From Haemophilus haemolyticus_M (GTDB lineage Bacteria; Pseudomonadota; Gammaproteobacteria; Enterobacterales; Pasteurellaceae), in assembly GCF_003490935.1 (NCBI RefSeq), contig NZ_QQGD01000001.1, positions 62,001 to 126,000 on the forward strand: a stretch of 64,000 nucleotides of DNA. Reading direction: 5' to 3'. This document shows, piece after piece, positions 23,674 through 33,138 of the stretch; the first letter of the stretch is position 1, and every line of letters begins with the position of its first letter. A model generated the notes under the pieces. It was not told the origin of the DNA. It did not search any database and was given only the letters and a program-made list of their open reading frames with translations. A program made the translations under genes and the position numbers.

Positions 23674-24984
23674 TTACGCTTGACCTTTAACCGCTTTTAA
23701 GCCTGGGAATGCTGCTGGAGTACCTGCGCGTTCTAATGCTTCTTCAATACGAATTAATTGGTTGTATTTCGCAATACGGTCAGAACGGCTCATAGAACCA
23801 GTTTTGATTTGACCTGCTGCTGTACCAACCGCTAAATCAGCGATAGTCGCATCTTCGGTTTCACCTGAACGGTGAGAGATCACAGCGGTATAACCTGCAT
23901 CTTTAGCCATTTTAATTGCTGCTAAAGTTTCAGTTAAAGAACCGATTTGGTTGAATTTGATTAAGATAGAGTTTGCGATACCTTTTTCGATACCTTCTTT
24001 TAAGATTTTGGTGTTAGTTACGAATAAGTCATCGCCCACTAATTGAACGCGGTCGCCTAACACTTTAGTTTGGTATGCAAAACCTTCCCAGTCAGATTCA
24101 TCTTGACCATCTTCGATAGATACGATTGGGTATTGTTTGGTTAATTCTTCAAGATAGTGAGTGAACTCTTGAGAAGTGAATGAACGGCCTTCGCCTTTCA
24201 TTTCATATTTGCCAGTTTCTTTGTTGTAGAACTCAGAAGATGCGCAGTCCATCGCTAAAGTCACGTCTTTACCTAATACATAACCTGCTTTTTCTACTGC
24301 TTCTTTGATACATGCTAAAGCGTCAGCATTAGATGCTAGGTTAGGCGCGAAACCACCTTCATCACCTACAGCAGTGCTCATGCCTTTAGATTTTAATACT
24401 TTTGCAAGGTTGTGGAATACTTCAGCACCGATACGAAGTGCTTCACGTAATGTTTTCGCACCAACTGGTTGAATCATGAATTCTTGGATATCCACGTTGT
24501 TATCTGCGTGCTCACCACCGTTGATGATGTTCATCATTGGTAATGGCATAGAGTAAACGCCTGGCGTGCCGTTTAATTCTGCAATGTAAGCGTAAAGTGG
24601 TAAACCTTTAGATGCTGCAGCTGCTTTTGCGTTTGCTAAAGATACCGCTAAGATTGCGTTTGCACCAAAGTTAGATTTGTTTTCGGTTCCGTCTAAATCG
24701 ATCATGATTTGGTCGATTTCAGCTTGGTTAGACGCATCTTTACCAAGAATTGCTTCAGCAATTGGGCCATTTACTGCTGCTACAGCTTTTAATACGCCTT
24801 TACCTAAGAAACGAGATTTGTCACCATCGCGCAATTCTAATGCTTCGCGAGAACCAGTTGATGCACCAGATGGAGCTGCTGCTAAACCAACAAAACCACC
24901 TTCAAGATGAACTTCAGCTTCAACAGTTGGATTACCGCGTGAGTCGATGATTTCGCGACCAATCACTTTAACGATTTTTGCCAT
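23674..24984 (-). CDS. eno: Enolase
   Basis: A 436-residue enolase that interconverts 2-phosphoglycerate and phosphoenolpyruvate in glycolysis; it is also part of the RNA degradosome in relatives. Conserved features are EIIDSRGNPTVE near the start, the substrate loop SGASTGSREALE, GDEGGFAPN, the magnesium ligand in MDCASSEFY, SIEDG and the signature ILIKFNQIGSLTE. SHRSGETEDATIADLAVG is near the end. Start at ATG 24984 (MAKIVKVIGRE), with GAGGAA upstream; the in-frame TTG five codons earlier overlaps that site. Residue Q in SIEDGQDESDW replaces the usual hydrophobic residue but is not a known catalytic position. Confidence 0.98.
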   Translation of the reverse strand: MAKIVKVIGREIIDSRGNPTVEAEVHLEGGFVGLAAAPSGASTGSREALELRDGDKSRFLGKGVLKAVAAVNGPIAEAILGKDASNQAEIDQIMIDLDGTENKSNFGANAILAVSLANAKAAAASKGLPLYAYIAELNGTPGVYSMPLPMMNIINGGEHADNNVDIQEFMIQPVGAKTLREALRIGAEVFHNLAKVLKSKGMSTAVGDEGGFAPNLASNADALACIKEAVEKAGYVLGKDVTLAMDCASSEFYNKETGKYEMKGEGRSFTSQEFTHYLEELTKQYPIVSIEDGQDESDWEGFAYQTKVLGDRVQLVGDDLFVTNTKILKEGIEKGIANSILIKFNQIGSLTETLAAIKMAKDAGYTAVISHRSGETEDATIADLAVGTAAGQIKTGSMSRSDRIAKYNQLIRIEEALERAGTPAAFPGLKAVKGQA

Positions 24985-25115
24985 TTTTATTTTCCTCAAT
25001 TAAGTTAATTAAAACGGGTTAGGCGAGCCTAAAACAGGCGATATAATAAAGCTATTTTGAGATTTTGTCTTGTAAAAAATGCGTATGCTTTGATCTTTAT
25101 CTATTTTTACAAAAT

Positions 25116-25156
25116 AAAAGAGCGGTGAAAAATTCGTTGTTTCTCACCGCTCTTTT
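25116..25156 (-). terminator. Terminator after pyrG
   Basis: AAAAGAGCGGTGA (25116-25128) pairs with TCACCGCTCTTTT (25144-25156). On the minus strand TTTTATTTT follows. It contains a GAGCGGTGA variant of the uptake-like dyad. Confidence 0.82.
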
Positions 25157-25173
25157 TACTCTAATTTAATCCA

Positions 25174-26811
25174 TTACTTCACAGATTGTTTGTGATTTTC
25201 ATAAGCTGCTTTTACAAAGCCTGCAAACAATGGATGACCATCACGAGGCGTAGAAGTAAATTCTGGATGGAATTGGCAAGCGACAAACCAAGGATGATTT
25301 GGCACTTCGATAATTTCTACCAATTTTTTATCTGCAGATAAGCCAGTTACTTTCAATCCTGCTTTTTCAATTTGTGGAAGCAAGGTATTGTTCACTTCAT
25401 AGCGATGACGATGACGCTCTTCAATGGTTTCTTTGCCATAAAGCTCGCGAGCACGACTACCAGACACCAAATGACATTGCTGTGCGCCTAAACGCATTGT
25501 TCCACCAAGATCTGATTCATCGGTACGCACTTCCGTATTACCATCCGCATCTTGCCATTCTGTGATTAATGCCACCACAGGTTGTTCACAATCTTTATCA
25601 AATTCAGATGAGTTGGCTTTAGTTAAACCCGCTACATTACGTGCATATTCAATCAACGCAATCTGCATACCTAAGCAAATGCCCAAGTAAGGAATTTTGT
25701 TTTCACGTGCATATTGTGCGGTACGAATTTTGCCTTCCACACCACGATAACCGAATCCACCTGGAACAAGAATACCATCAATGCCTTTTAACACTTCAAC
25801 ACCTTTGGTTTCAACATCTTGGGAATCAATATATTTAATGTTAACGCTTAAACGATTAGTTAAACCTGCATGTTTCAATGCTTCATTTACAGATTTATAG
25901 GCATCGGGTAACTCAGTATATTTACCCACCATACCAATGGTCACTTCACCCACTGGATTCGCTTGTTTGTAAAGCACTTGCTCCCATTCAGAAAGATCCG
26001 CTTCAGGGCAAGTTAAACGGAAACGTTCACAGACAAAATCATCTAAACCTTGAGATTTTAATAATGCTGGGATTTGATAAATCGAATTTACATCTTTTAA
26101 TGAAATGACTGCGCGTTCTGAAACGTTACAGAATAAAGCAATTTTCGCACGCTCATTTGGCGGAATCATGCGATCGGAACGACAAATCAACACATCAGGT
26201 TGAATACCAATAGAAAGCAATTCTTTTACAGAATGTTGAGTTGGTTTAGTTTTTACTTCACCCGCCGTTGGAATATAAGGCACTAAAGTTAAGTGCATAA
26301 ATAACGTATGTTCACGACCAACTTGAACGGCTAATTGACGTAATGCTTCTAAGAATGGGAGTGATTCAATATCCCCAACGGTACCGCCCACTTCAACAAT
26401 CACAACATCGTGACCTTGAGCGCCTTCAATGACACGATCTTTAATTTCATTGGTGATATGTGGAATCACTTGAATTGTTGCACCAAGATAATCGCCACGA
26501 CGCTCTTTACGTAATACTTCAGAATAAATTTTACCTGTAGTGAAATTATTACGTTTAGTCATTTTCGTGCGGATAAAACGCTCATAGTGACCTAAGTCTA
26601 AATCTGTTTCAGCGCCATCTTGAGTGACGAAAACTTCCCCATGTTGGGTTGGGCTCATCGTACCTGGATCCACATTAATATATGGATCTAATTTCATAAT
26701 AGTTACGTTTAAACCACGAGCTTCTAAAATTGCCGCCAATGATGCTGCCGCAATGCCTTTACCTAACGATGAAACCACACCGCCAGTGACGAAAATATAA
26801 TTTGTAGCCAT
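25174..26811 (-). CDS. pyrG: CTP synthase
   Basis: A 545-residue CTP synthase, the same length as in E. coli. It aminates UTP to CTP with ATP and ammonia from glutamine. The synthetase domain starts NYIFVTGGVVSSLGKGI (P-loop) and contains KLDPYINVDPGTMSP. The C-terminal class I glutaminase has the nucleophile in YLGICLGMQIALIEY near residue 380 and the His-Glu pair in CQFHPEFTSTP. It is separate from eno by about 190 bases that hold only its terminator. Regulation by CTP at the start is possible but nothing specific is visible. Confidence 0.98.
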   Translation of the reverse strand: MATNYIFVTGGVVSSLGKGIAAASLAAILEARGLNVTIMKLDPYINVDPGTMSPTQHGEVFVTQDGAETDLDLGHYERFIRTKMTKRNNFTTGKIYSEVLRKERRGDYLGATIQVIPHITNEIKDRVIEGAQGHDVVIVEVGGTVGDIESLPFLEALRQLAVQVGREHTLFMHLTLVPYIPTAGEVKTKPTQHSVKELLSIGIQPDVLICRSDRMIPPNERAKIALFCNVSERAVISLKDVNSIYQIPALLKSQGLDDFVCERFRLTCPEADLSEWEQVLYKQANPVGEVTIGMVGKYTELPDAYKSVNEALKHAGLTNRLSVNIKYIDSQDVETKGVEVLKGIDGILVPGGFGYRGVEGKIRTAQYARENKIPYLGICLGMQIALIEYARNVAGLTKANSSEFDKDCEQPVVALITEWQDADGNTEVRTDESDLGGTMRLGAQQCHLVSGSRARELYGKETIEERHRHRYEVNNTLLPQIEKAGLKVTGLSADKKLVEIIEVPNHPWFVACQFHPEFTSTPRDGHPLFAGFVKAAYENHKQSVK

Positions 26812-27000
26812 AGGGAACCTAATCTGTATTGGGATATAAATGATTATAGCTAATCATCTTACAGACAAAATCAACCAAAAGTGCGGTCAAAAATCGAAGA
26901 TAACTAGCTATCAAAGACGGGACGGTAGTTTACCTGATTTAGTCAATGAACTCAATTATAAAACCACAATTAGCATGTAAAGCCTTATTAGAAGATTTAT

Positions 27001-27894
27001 CTATCCTCTAGGATGAAATCTTTCATGCAATCGTTTCAATCTCTCTTTTGCCACATGAGTATAAATCTGTGTTGTGGATAAATCTGTATGTCCTAACAAC
27101 ATTTGCACCACACGTAAATCCGCACCGTGATTCACTAAATGGGTGGCAAAAGCATGGCGAAGAACGTGAGGGGAAAGTGCATCAGCATCAATATCCGCGA
27201 GAATGGCATAATGTTTTACACGATGCCAGAAAGTTTGACGAGTCATTTGCTGTGCACGCTGACTTGGAAACACAATATCAGAACTCTGACCATTTAAGAG
27301 AACAGGGCGACCATAAAGCATAAATTGACGAACCCAATAGGCAGCTTCTTCCCCCATTGGCACAATACGCTCTTTATTCCCTTTACCAATTACTCGCACC
27401 ACGCCTTGTTGCACGCTCATGTTTTCAATCGTCAGCGAAACTAACTCCGTTACACGAAGCCCAGTTGCATAAAGCAACTCTAACATTGCTTTATCGCGTA
27501 ACTCCAAAGGGACTTCCATATCTGGCGTATTGAGCAAATCTGATACTTGTTGCTCAGTTAAATATTTTGGCAGGCGACTAGGTAATTTAGGCGAACTTAG
27601 CACCGCACTCGGATCATCCACTCGATATTTTTCCCGATATAAATATTGGAAAAGTTTACGCATTGCACTTAACATTCGCGCGGTGCTCGTAGCTTTGTAA
27701 CCTTTCTCCAAGCGCTCACCTAGAAAACCTTGCAAATCAACAGCATCTAAGGTTTCCAAAGACAAGTCATTTTTATCCAACCAATCACAAAGTGCGGTTA
27801 AATCTAAACGATAAGATTGAACGGTATTTTCTGAAAGCCCTTTTTCAATCCAATATTCGTTAAGAAACAAATCAATGAGCGCAAGATTTTTCAT
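27001..27894 (-). CDS. xerD: Site-specific tyrosine recombinase XerD
   Basis: A 297-residue tyrosine recombinase (E. coli XerD 298). The N-terminal SAM-like core-binding domain includes LSENTVQSYRLDLTALCDWL. The catalytic set is complete: Arg in ATGLRVTELVSL, Lys in VIGKGNKERIVPMG, His-x-x-Arg in SPHVLRHAFATHLVN, His in LLGHTDLSTTQIYTHV, and the nucleophilic Tyr in that same segment. With XerC it resolves chromosome dimers at dif near the terminus, under FtsK control. The gene is 30 bases downstream of the HcaT-like gene on the same strand, as in the Rd genome order I recall. Confidence 0.96.
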   Translation of the reverse strand: MKNLALIDLFLNEYWIEKGLSENTVQSYRLDLTALCDWLDKNDLSLETLDAVDLQGFLGERLEKGYKATSTARMLSAMRKLFQYLYREKYRVDDPSAVLSSPKLPSRLPKYLTEQQVSDLLNTPDMEVPLELRDKAMLELLYATGLRVTELVSLTIENMSVQQGVVRVIGKGNKERIVPMGEEAAYWVRQFMLYGRPVLLNGQSSDIVFPSQRAQQMTRQTFWHRVKHYAILADIDADALSPHVLRHAFATHLVNHGADLRVVQMLLGHTDLSTTQIYTHVAKERLKRLHERFHPRG

Positions 27895-27924
27895 ATTACT
27901 TTTCTACAAGACAAGCGATGCGTC

Positions 27925-29091
27925 CTATTTATGCTGAACAATTAAAAAGGCATTTAACTTGCGTGGAATCACAAAAAATGCAGCCGCCGCGATGATACTC
28001 ATAAATACAAATGTCATCGCTGGCGAAGTCGGATAAATCATACCAGCAACCGCGGTGAAAATGGCAATGAGTACCCCATTCGATAAACCATTATACAAAC
28101 CTTGCAACTTCGCAATATGGCTTTGCGGCTGAGTGGTGATATAGCGAACAATCGCATAATGGCACACGGCATAAGTCAAACTATGCATAAGTTGCAATAA
28201 GAATATCAACCAAAAATCTTCAATATATCCCATTACAGCCCAGCGTCCGATGCACGCAAGCGCAGAAATATAAAGCAGCACACTGATAGAAATATTTTGA
28301 AATAAGCGACGAGAGAAGAAAAATAATACAATTTCTGCCAATACCCCAATTCCCCAAAGTAAGCTCGTTTGAGAAACGGAGATCCCAATGCTTGTCCAAT
28401 AAATTGTGCTATAAACATAATAAGCCGCATGAGAGCCTTGAATGAGCCCTACTGCTATCATGACTCGCAATGTAATAGGATTTTTCAGTAAAGCAATAAA
28501 CCCAATATTATTTTGAGCGCCACCTTCAGGTATTTCATCTTTTGGGGGAATGGTCGGTTTTAAAAGCTGAATGATAGTATAGAAGGATAAAAGTGCGGTT
28601 AAAATCCACACGATATTTTGCTCGCCAACCCAGCCAATCATGCCACCAAACACCACTACGCCAAGGATAAAGGCAGAAGAGCCAATTAAACGCACTTTGC
28701 CGTAATCCAAGCCGATTTGGCGTTGCCAAGTGGATGCCAAAGAATCCCCAATCGGCATTCCCGCTGAATTCACAGAAGCATACAAACCGATAGCAATAAA
28801 CAACAACCAAAAATTATGCGCAACTAAACTCATAGCCGCCATAATAATGGCCGATGCTAACGCCAATAGGCGTAAGGAACTAATAATATGATTGGCTTTT
28901 TTAATTAACGATGAAAAAAATAATCCGCCCGCAAATCGGAAAATATAAGCACTCCCAATCACCAGACCAATCATTTCTTCACCATATTGTTGAGATTTCA
29001 ACCATGCTGGGAAAAACGGCAAAAACACACCATAAGCGCAGTAGTAACCTAGAAAGCTCAGTGCGAGCCAATAAAAAGGACGAACTTGCAT
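27925..29091 (-). CDS. MFS transporter, HcaT-like (phenylpropionate permease family)
   Basis: A 388-residue major-facilitator protein with about 12 hydrophobic segments. It starts MQVRPFYWLALSFLGYYCAYGVFLPFFPAWL, typical of HcaT/YcaD-type nucleoside-H+-symporter-related permeases; E. coli HcaT has 379 residues. MGMPIGDSLASTW-like and IRYITTQPQSHIAKLQGLYN segments are family features. The substrate cannot be told from sequence, and no phenylpropionate catabolic genes are near. ATG 29091 overlaps the proC stop by one base (TGATG), so I prefer it to an upstream start inside proC; translation is coupled to proC. Confidence 0.85.
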   Translation of the reverse strand: MQVRPFYWLALSFLGYYCAYGVFLPFFPAWLKSQQYGEEMIGLVIGSAYIFRFAGGLFFSSLIKKANHIISSLRLLALASAIIMAAMSLVAHNFWLLFIAIGLYASVNSAGMPIGDSLASTWQRQIGLDYGKVRLIGSSAFILGVVVFGGMIGWVGEQNIVWILTALLSFYTIIQLLKPTIPPKDEIPEGGAQNNIGFIALLKNPITLRVMIAVGLIQGSHAAYYVYSTIYWTSIGISVSQTSLLWGIGVLAEIVLFFFSRRLFQNISISVLLYISALACIGRWAVMGYIEDFWLIFLLQLMHSLTYAVCHYAIVRYITTQPQSHIAKLQGLYNGLSNGVLIAIFTAVAGMIYPTSPAMTFVFMSIIAAAAFFVIPRKLNAFLIVQHK

Positions 29092-29906
29092 CAGAATAAA
29101 GTTTCCATTTCTTGTGAACGAGACAAACAAGCCTGCATAGCTTGCTCTATTGTTTGATTAAAATGTTGAGCGTCAAATACCGCTAATGCCGCCGCAGTAG
29201 TGCCCCCTTTCGAGGTAACATTTTCACGCAAAGTTGAAAGTGCAATTTGAGGATTTTCTGTCACCATTTTTGCTGCACCAAGCATAGATTGCTGCACTAA
29301 TTCACGCGCTGTTTTTTCATCTATATTCATTTTGATTAAGGCTTGCTGCATCGCTTCCAGCATCAAAAAGAAATAGGCTGGGCTACTTCCTGACGCGGCA
29401 GTGACTGCGTGCATTTGAGTTTCATCATCCACCCAAACCGTTCTTCCCACAGCTCCCAATAAATCTTGTGAAAAAGTGCGGTAATTTTCACTCGTATTTT
29501 TCGGTGCAAATAACCCCGCCATACCTTCCCCCACCAATGCGGGCGTATTTGGCATGACACGTACTATCGATTTTATACTTGGAATTAATGCGTTCAAGCG
29601 TTCAGTTGAAATGCCCGCAGCAATGGAAATTAATAATTTATCGGAAAAATCCACCGCACTTAGTGGAGAACAAACTTCAGCCATCATTTGAGGTTTTACC
29701 GCAAGCAATACAACTTCTGCTTTGATTACACTTTCCACATTATTTTCTGAAGTTGCCACGCCAAGATTAGCAAAAAATGCTCTTTTTTCCTCATTCGGGT
29801 CATTCACAATAATTTGCTCGGCAGGATAACCTTGTTTCAATAATCCCAAAATAATAGCCTGCGCCATATTTCCGCCGCCAATAAAGGCAATCAATTTGTG
29901 TTGCAT
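29091..29906 (-). CDS. proC: Pyrroline-5-carboxylate reductase
   Basis: A 271-residue enzyme for the last step of proline synthesis, reducing P5C with NAD(P)H. The Rossmann motif is at the N-terminus (LIAFIGGGNMAQAII). VLLAVKPQMM and VRVMPNTPALVGEGM follow, and the signature ASGSSPAYFFLMLEAM and VTSKGGTTAAAL lie in the helical dimerisation domain. Length agrees with E. coli ProC (269). It is the first gene of a minus-strand run proC-MFS-xerD and is divergent from rdgC, 65 bases away. Confidence 0.96.
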   Translation of the reverse strand: MQHKLIAFIGGGNMAQAIILGLLKQGYPAEQIIVNDPNEEKRAFFANLGVATSENNVESVIKAEVVLLAVKPQMMAEVCSPLSAVDFSDKLLISIAAGISTERLNALIPSIKSIVRVMPNTPALVGEGMAGLFAPKNTSENYRTFSQDLLGAVGRTVWVDDETQMHAVTAASGSSPAYFFLMLEAMQQALIKMNIDEKTARELVQQSMLGAAKMVTENPQIALSTLRENVTSKGGTTAAALAVFDAQHFNQTIEQAMQACLSRSQEMETLF

Positions 29907-29971
29907 CGTTTTTCCTACTTTTATGGGCTATAATGCTGCACATTCTACCCTATATTGAAGGAAGTGTTACG

Positions 29972-30880
29972 ATGTGGTTTAAAAATTTAATGACTTATAG
30001 ACTGACTAAACCGCTAGATTGGGATCTTGCACAGCTACAAACTCAACTGGAAGATTGTCAATTCCACCCTTGCGGTGCTCAAGATCAAAGTAAATTTGGC
30101 TGGTCAGCCCCATTACGAGGCTCTGATTTACTCTATTTTTCTGTAGGAAAGCAAATTCTATTAATCGCCAAAAAAGAAGAAAAAATCTTGCCGGCAAATG
30201 TGGTTAAACGTGAACTTGATGAACGCATTGAAAACCTTGAACAAAAAGAAAATCGCAAACTTAAAAAGGTAGAAAAACAAACATTAAAAGATGATGTTGT
30301 TATGAATTTATTACCTCGTGCGTTTAGTAAAAATCAGCATACAGCACTGTGGATTGATACGGAAAATAATCTTGTTCATGTTGATGCCGCATCAAGTAAA
30401 CGTGCGGAAGATGCGCTCGCATTACTGCGCAAATCCTTAGGTTCGCTCCCTGTCGTGCCTTTAGCCTTTGCTAATGAACCCAGCACGATTTTAACCAATT
30501 GGATCGTTCAAGATACTTTACCGCATTGGTTAATTGTATTGGAAGAAGCCGAGCTTCGTGGCAGTCAGGAAGACAGCGTTATCCGTTGCAAAAAACAACC
30601 TTTAGAAAATGAAGAAATTCTCGCCCTTCTGCAAGATGGTAAAAAAGTAGTAAGTAAATTATCCTTAGAATGGGAAGATACCTTAACTTTCGTTTTTAAC
30701 GAGGATTGCACCCTTAAACGTTTAAAATTTGCAGATAGTGTACGCGAAAAAAATGATGATATTCTGAAAGAAGATTTTGCACAGCGTTTCGATGCAGATT
30801 TTGTACTGATGACTGGTATTTTAGCCAAACTCACCGAAAATTTATTAGATGAATTTGGTGGCGAAAAAACTAGACTGTAA
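29972..30880 (+). CDS. rdgC: Recombination-associated protein RdgC
   Basis: A 302-residue RdgC (E. coli 303), a ring-forming DNA-binding protein that limits RecA filament use and is tied to replication restart. It starts MWFKNLMTYRLTKPLDWD and ends with the family pattern FDADFVLMTGILAKLTENL. ATG 29972 is preferred over the ATG at 29933, because AAGGAAG precedes it and the length fits. The K/E-rich segment RIENLEQKENRKLKKVEKQ near residue 80-100 is normal for the family. It is convergent with srmB over a shared hairpin. Confidence 0.95.
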   Translation: MWFKNLMTYRLTKPLDWDLAQLQTQLEDCQFHPCGAQDQSKFGWSAPLRGSDLLYFSVGKQILLIAKKEEKILPANVVKRELDERIENLEQKENRKLKKVEKQTLKDDVVMNLLPRAFSKNQHTALWIDTENNLVHVDAASSKRAEDALALLRKSLGSLPVVPLAFANEPSTILTNWIVQDTLPHWLIVLEEAELRGSQEDSVIRCKKQPLENEEILALLQDGKKVVSKLSLEWEDTLTFVFNEDCTLKRLKFADSVREKNDDILKEDFAQRFDADFVLMTGILAKLTENLLDEFGGEKTRL

Positions 30881-30957
30881 AATCATATTACAAATTTACC
30901 GCACTTTTGATTAAACAATGCTTGCCTAGACAGACAGAGGTTAAATCAAGCATAGAC

Positions 30958-30990
30958 AAAAGCCTTTCCAAAATCTTAGGAAAGGCTTTC
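30958..30990. terminator. Bidirectional terminator between rdgC and srmB
   Basis: AAAGCCTTTCC (30959-30969) pairs with GGAAAGGCTTT (30979-30989). T-runs or A-runs flank it on both strands. A further weak inverted repeat (ATGCTTG...CAAGCAT) lies just upstream on the + strand. Confidence 0.78.
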
Positions 30991-31001
30991 TTATCATTAA
31001 A

Positions 31002-32327
31002 TTATTGTTCAGTATTTGAGTTGCTTGGCTTACGTCGTTTTCCGATATTTTTCGTATCCTTATGACGTAATTTTACTTTTTTCTTCGTCTCTGTTTTTTT
31101 CTTTTCTTCACGTTTTTCTTTAATACGTGCCTTTTGTTTTTTGCTGACAGATTTCACTTCACCATCTTTTGGTGGCTTAGTGCGAGGTTCTAAACCTTCT
31201 AAAACGCGCGCCTTTAAAATTTCCTCGGTATAGCGTTTGATTTTACCTAGTAACTTGTAATCATGGGCTTCGACAAAAGAGACCGCCGTGCCCTTTTTAC
31301 CTGCTCGCGCTGTACGTCCAATTCGATGCAAATAAGTATCCGCACTATACGGCAAATCAAAATTCATTACATGGCTTACATCGTCAATATCAATACCACG
31401 CGCAGCCACATCCGTTGCAACCAATACCGTCACAATACCTGATTTCAATTTATCAATCGCATTATTACGTTGAGTTTGTGCCATTTCACCTTCTAAATAC
31501 GCGGAACGAATGCCTCGTTTACGCAATGTTTCAGAAAGCTCACGCGCATCTTCACGACGACGAACAAACACAATTCCACGGGTCACTTCTTCAGTTTCAA
31601 TAAAACGCGCGAGCAATTTGATTTTGTGTTCATTGCTGTCTGCGTGATAATACCATTGATTAATTTTTTTTCTCTCTCGACGGCTTGGTTCAGCATCCAC
31701 TTTCACAGGATCATTCAATAAACGCTCCGCGAAATCGACCAACAACTCCCCTTCCAATGTCGCAGAAAACAACAAGGTTTGTTTTCGCCAACGGGTTTCA
31801 GCCGCAATTTTTTCTGCATCTTGCCCAAATCCCATTTGCAACATTCTATCGGCTTCGTCAAAAATCAGCATTTCAACGGAACGGCAATCAAAATTTTCCT
31901 CCTTAATGTATTGCAATAAACGACCAGGCGTAGCCACCACCAAATCTTGATTGGTATTGAATACATCGCCGTGATTTTGATACGCCACACCACCTGTAAT
32001 TGTCGCAATATTTAAATGGGTGAACTGTGCTAATTCTTCCGCTTGTTCTGCCACTTGCATTGCCAGTTCACGGGTTGGTGTTAATACCAAAATACGCGGC
32101 GGACCTGGTTTACGACGCGGATAATCCAATAAATGTTGTAGCGCAGGTAATAAAAAAGCAGCCGTTTTCCCTGTTCCCGTTGGTGCAGAGCCTAATACAT
32201 CACGCTCTTCCATTGCTGCTGGAATGGCTTCCATTTGAATAGCTGTTGGGCGATAATAACCTTTTTTCTCAAGCGCCTTTAAAAGCTCAGGAGAAAGATC
32301 GAATTGTTCAAATTGGGATAAATTCAT
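31002..32327 (-). CDS. srmB: ATP-dependent DEAD-box RNA helicase SrmB
   Basis: A 441-residue DEAD-box helicase (E. coli SrmB 444). All core motifs are present: Q motif YYRPTAIQMEAIP, motif I APTGTGKTAAF, motif Ia TPTRELAMQV, DEAD in MLIFDEADRML, SAT in LLFSATLEGE, and motif VI HRIGRTARAGKKG. The tail after residue 375 is very rich in Lys and Arg (KKQKARIKEKREEKKK), as in RNA-binding extensions. SrmB acts early in 50S ribosome assembly. It is divergent from trmN6, which is the E. coli arrangement too. Confidence 0.95.
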   Translation of the reverse strand: MNLSQFEQFDLSPELLKALEKKGYYRPTAIQMEAIPAAMEERDVLGSAPTGTGKTAAFLLPALQHLLDYPRRKPGPPRILVLTPTRELAMQVAEQAEELAQFTHLNIATITGGVAYQNHGDVFNTNQDLVVATPGRLLQYIKEENFDCRSVEMLIFDEADRMLQMGFGQDAEKIAAETRWRKQTLLFSATLEGELLVDFAERLLNDPVKVDAEPSRRERKKINQWYYHADSNEHKIKLLARFIETEEVTRGIVFVRRREDARELSETLRKRGIRSAYLEGEMAQTQRNNAIDKLKSGIVTVLVATDVAARGIDIDDVSHVMNFDLPYSADTYLHRIGRTARAGKKGTAVSFVEAHDYKLLGKIKRYTEEILKARVLEGLEPRTKPPKDGEVKSVSKKQKARIKEKREEKKKTETKKKVKLRHKDTKNIGKRRKPSNSNTEQ

Positions 32328-32396
32328 TATTGTGCGGTTCTTTGTTAAAATTAGCGCGAATTATACCTGAAATTAGGGGCAATTTACGAAAAATTT

Positions 32397-33095
32397 ATGA
32401 GCGGGTTTACCTTTAAACAATTCCATATCAATCAAGACGTCTGTGCGATGAAAGTCGGCACTGATGGCATTTTGTTAGGTGCTTGGGCTGATGTAAAACA
32501 TTGTAAAAATATTTTAGATATGGGGAGTGGTACAGGGTTATTGGCTTTAATGTTGGCTCAACGAACAGAAGAAAACTGCCAAATTCAAGCGGTTGAGTTG
32601 GATCCCATTGCAGCAAAACAAGCGCAAGAAAATATCAATGATTCAGTGTGGAAAAATCGCATTCAGCTTATTCAAACGGATATACAACATTTTTTACAAA
32701 CCACTGAACAAACCTTTGATTTAATTGTGGCAAATCCACCTTATTTTGAACAAGGTATTGCTTGCAAAAATGAGGAACGAGAATTAGCTCGTTATACCAA
32801 GCAAAGCCACTTAAATTGGTTAGAATGGGCTGCAATGCGCTTAGCGGAAAATGGGAAAATAAGTTTTGTTTTGCCTTATGATGCAGGGAAAACGCTTATA
32901 AAATCCACCGCACTTTTTTGCATAAAACAAACGAATATCATTACAAAAATGGGAAAAACGCCCCAAAGAATGCTACTTACCTTTGCCAAACAGCTACAAG
33001 TTTTAATGCAAGATCAATTAGTGATTTATGATGCGGATAATCAATACACAGAAGCGTTTATTGAATTGACTAAAGACTTTTATTTAAAATTTTAA
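32397..33095 (+). CDS. trmN6: tRNA1(Val) (adenine(37)-N6)-methyltransferase TrmN6
   Basis: A 232-residue class I SAM methyltransferase (E. coli YfiC/TrmM 245). SAM motif NILDMGSGTGLLALMLAQR is near residue 40, followed by QAVELDPIAAKQAQEN. The N6-adenine catalytic motif NPPYF is in LIVANPPYFEQG near residue 118. It methylates N6 of A37 in tRNA-Val. It stands opposite srmB. Its 3' end runs into an inverted repeat that serves the neighbouring autotransporter gene. An uptake signal lies inside the gene. Confidence 0.94.
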   Translation: MSGFTFKQFHINQDVCAMKVGTDGILLGAWADVKHCKNILDMGSGTGLLALMLAQRTEENCQIQAVELDPIAAKQAQENINDSVWKNRIQLIQTDIQHFLQTTEQTFDLIVANPPYFEQGIACKNEERELARYTKQSHLNWLEWAAMRLAENGKISFVLPYDAGKTLIKSTALFCIKQTNIITKMGKTPQRMLLTFAKQLQVLMQDQLVIYDADNQYTEAFIELTKDFYLKF

Positions 33096-33116
33096 AGGGG
33101 AGAAAATTCTCCCCTT
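33095..33116 (-). terminator. Hairpin terminator after trimeric autotransporter gene
   Basis: AAGGGGAGAA (33095-33104) and TTCTCCCCTT (33107-33116) form a ten-pair dyad. On the minus strand TAAAATTTTAAAT follows. It overlaps the stop codon of trmN6. Confidence 0.7.
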
Positions 33117-33138
33117 GAACTGATAAAAAAACGCTTAA

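Noticed and set aside
23674..24984. Gln in SIEDGQDESDW of enolase as a possible inactivating change
   Set aside because: The position is next to, not one of, the catalytic or metal-binding residues; all key residues are present.
32397..33116. Hairpin at 33095-33116 as a trmN6 terminator
   Set aside because: It is followed by A-rich, not T-rich, sequence on the + strand. It fits the minus-strand autotransporter gene better.
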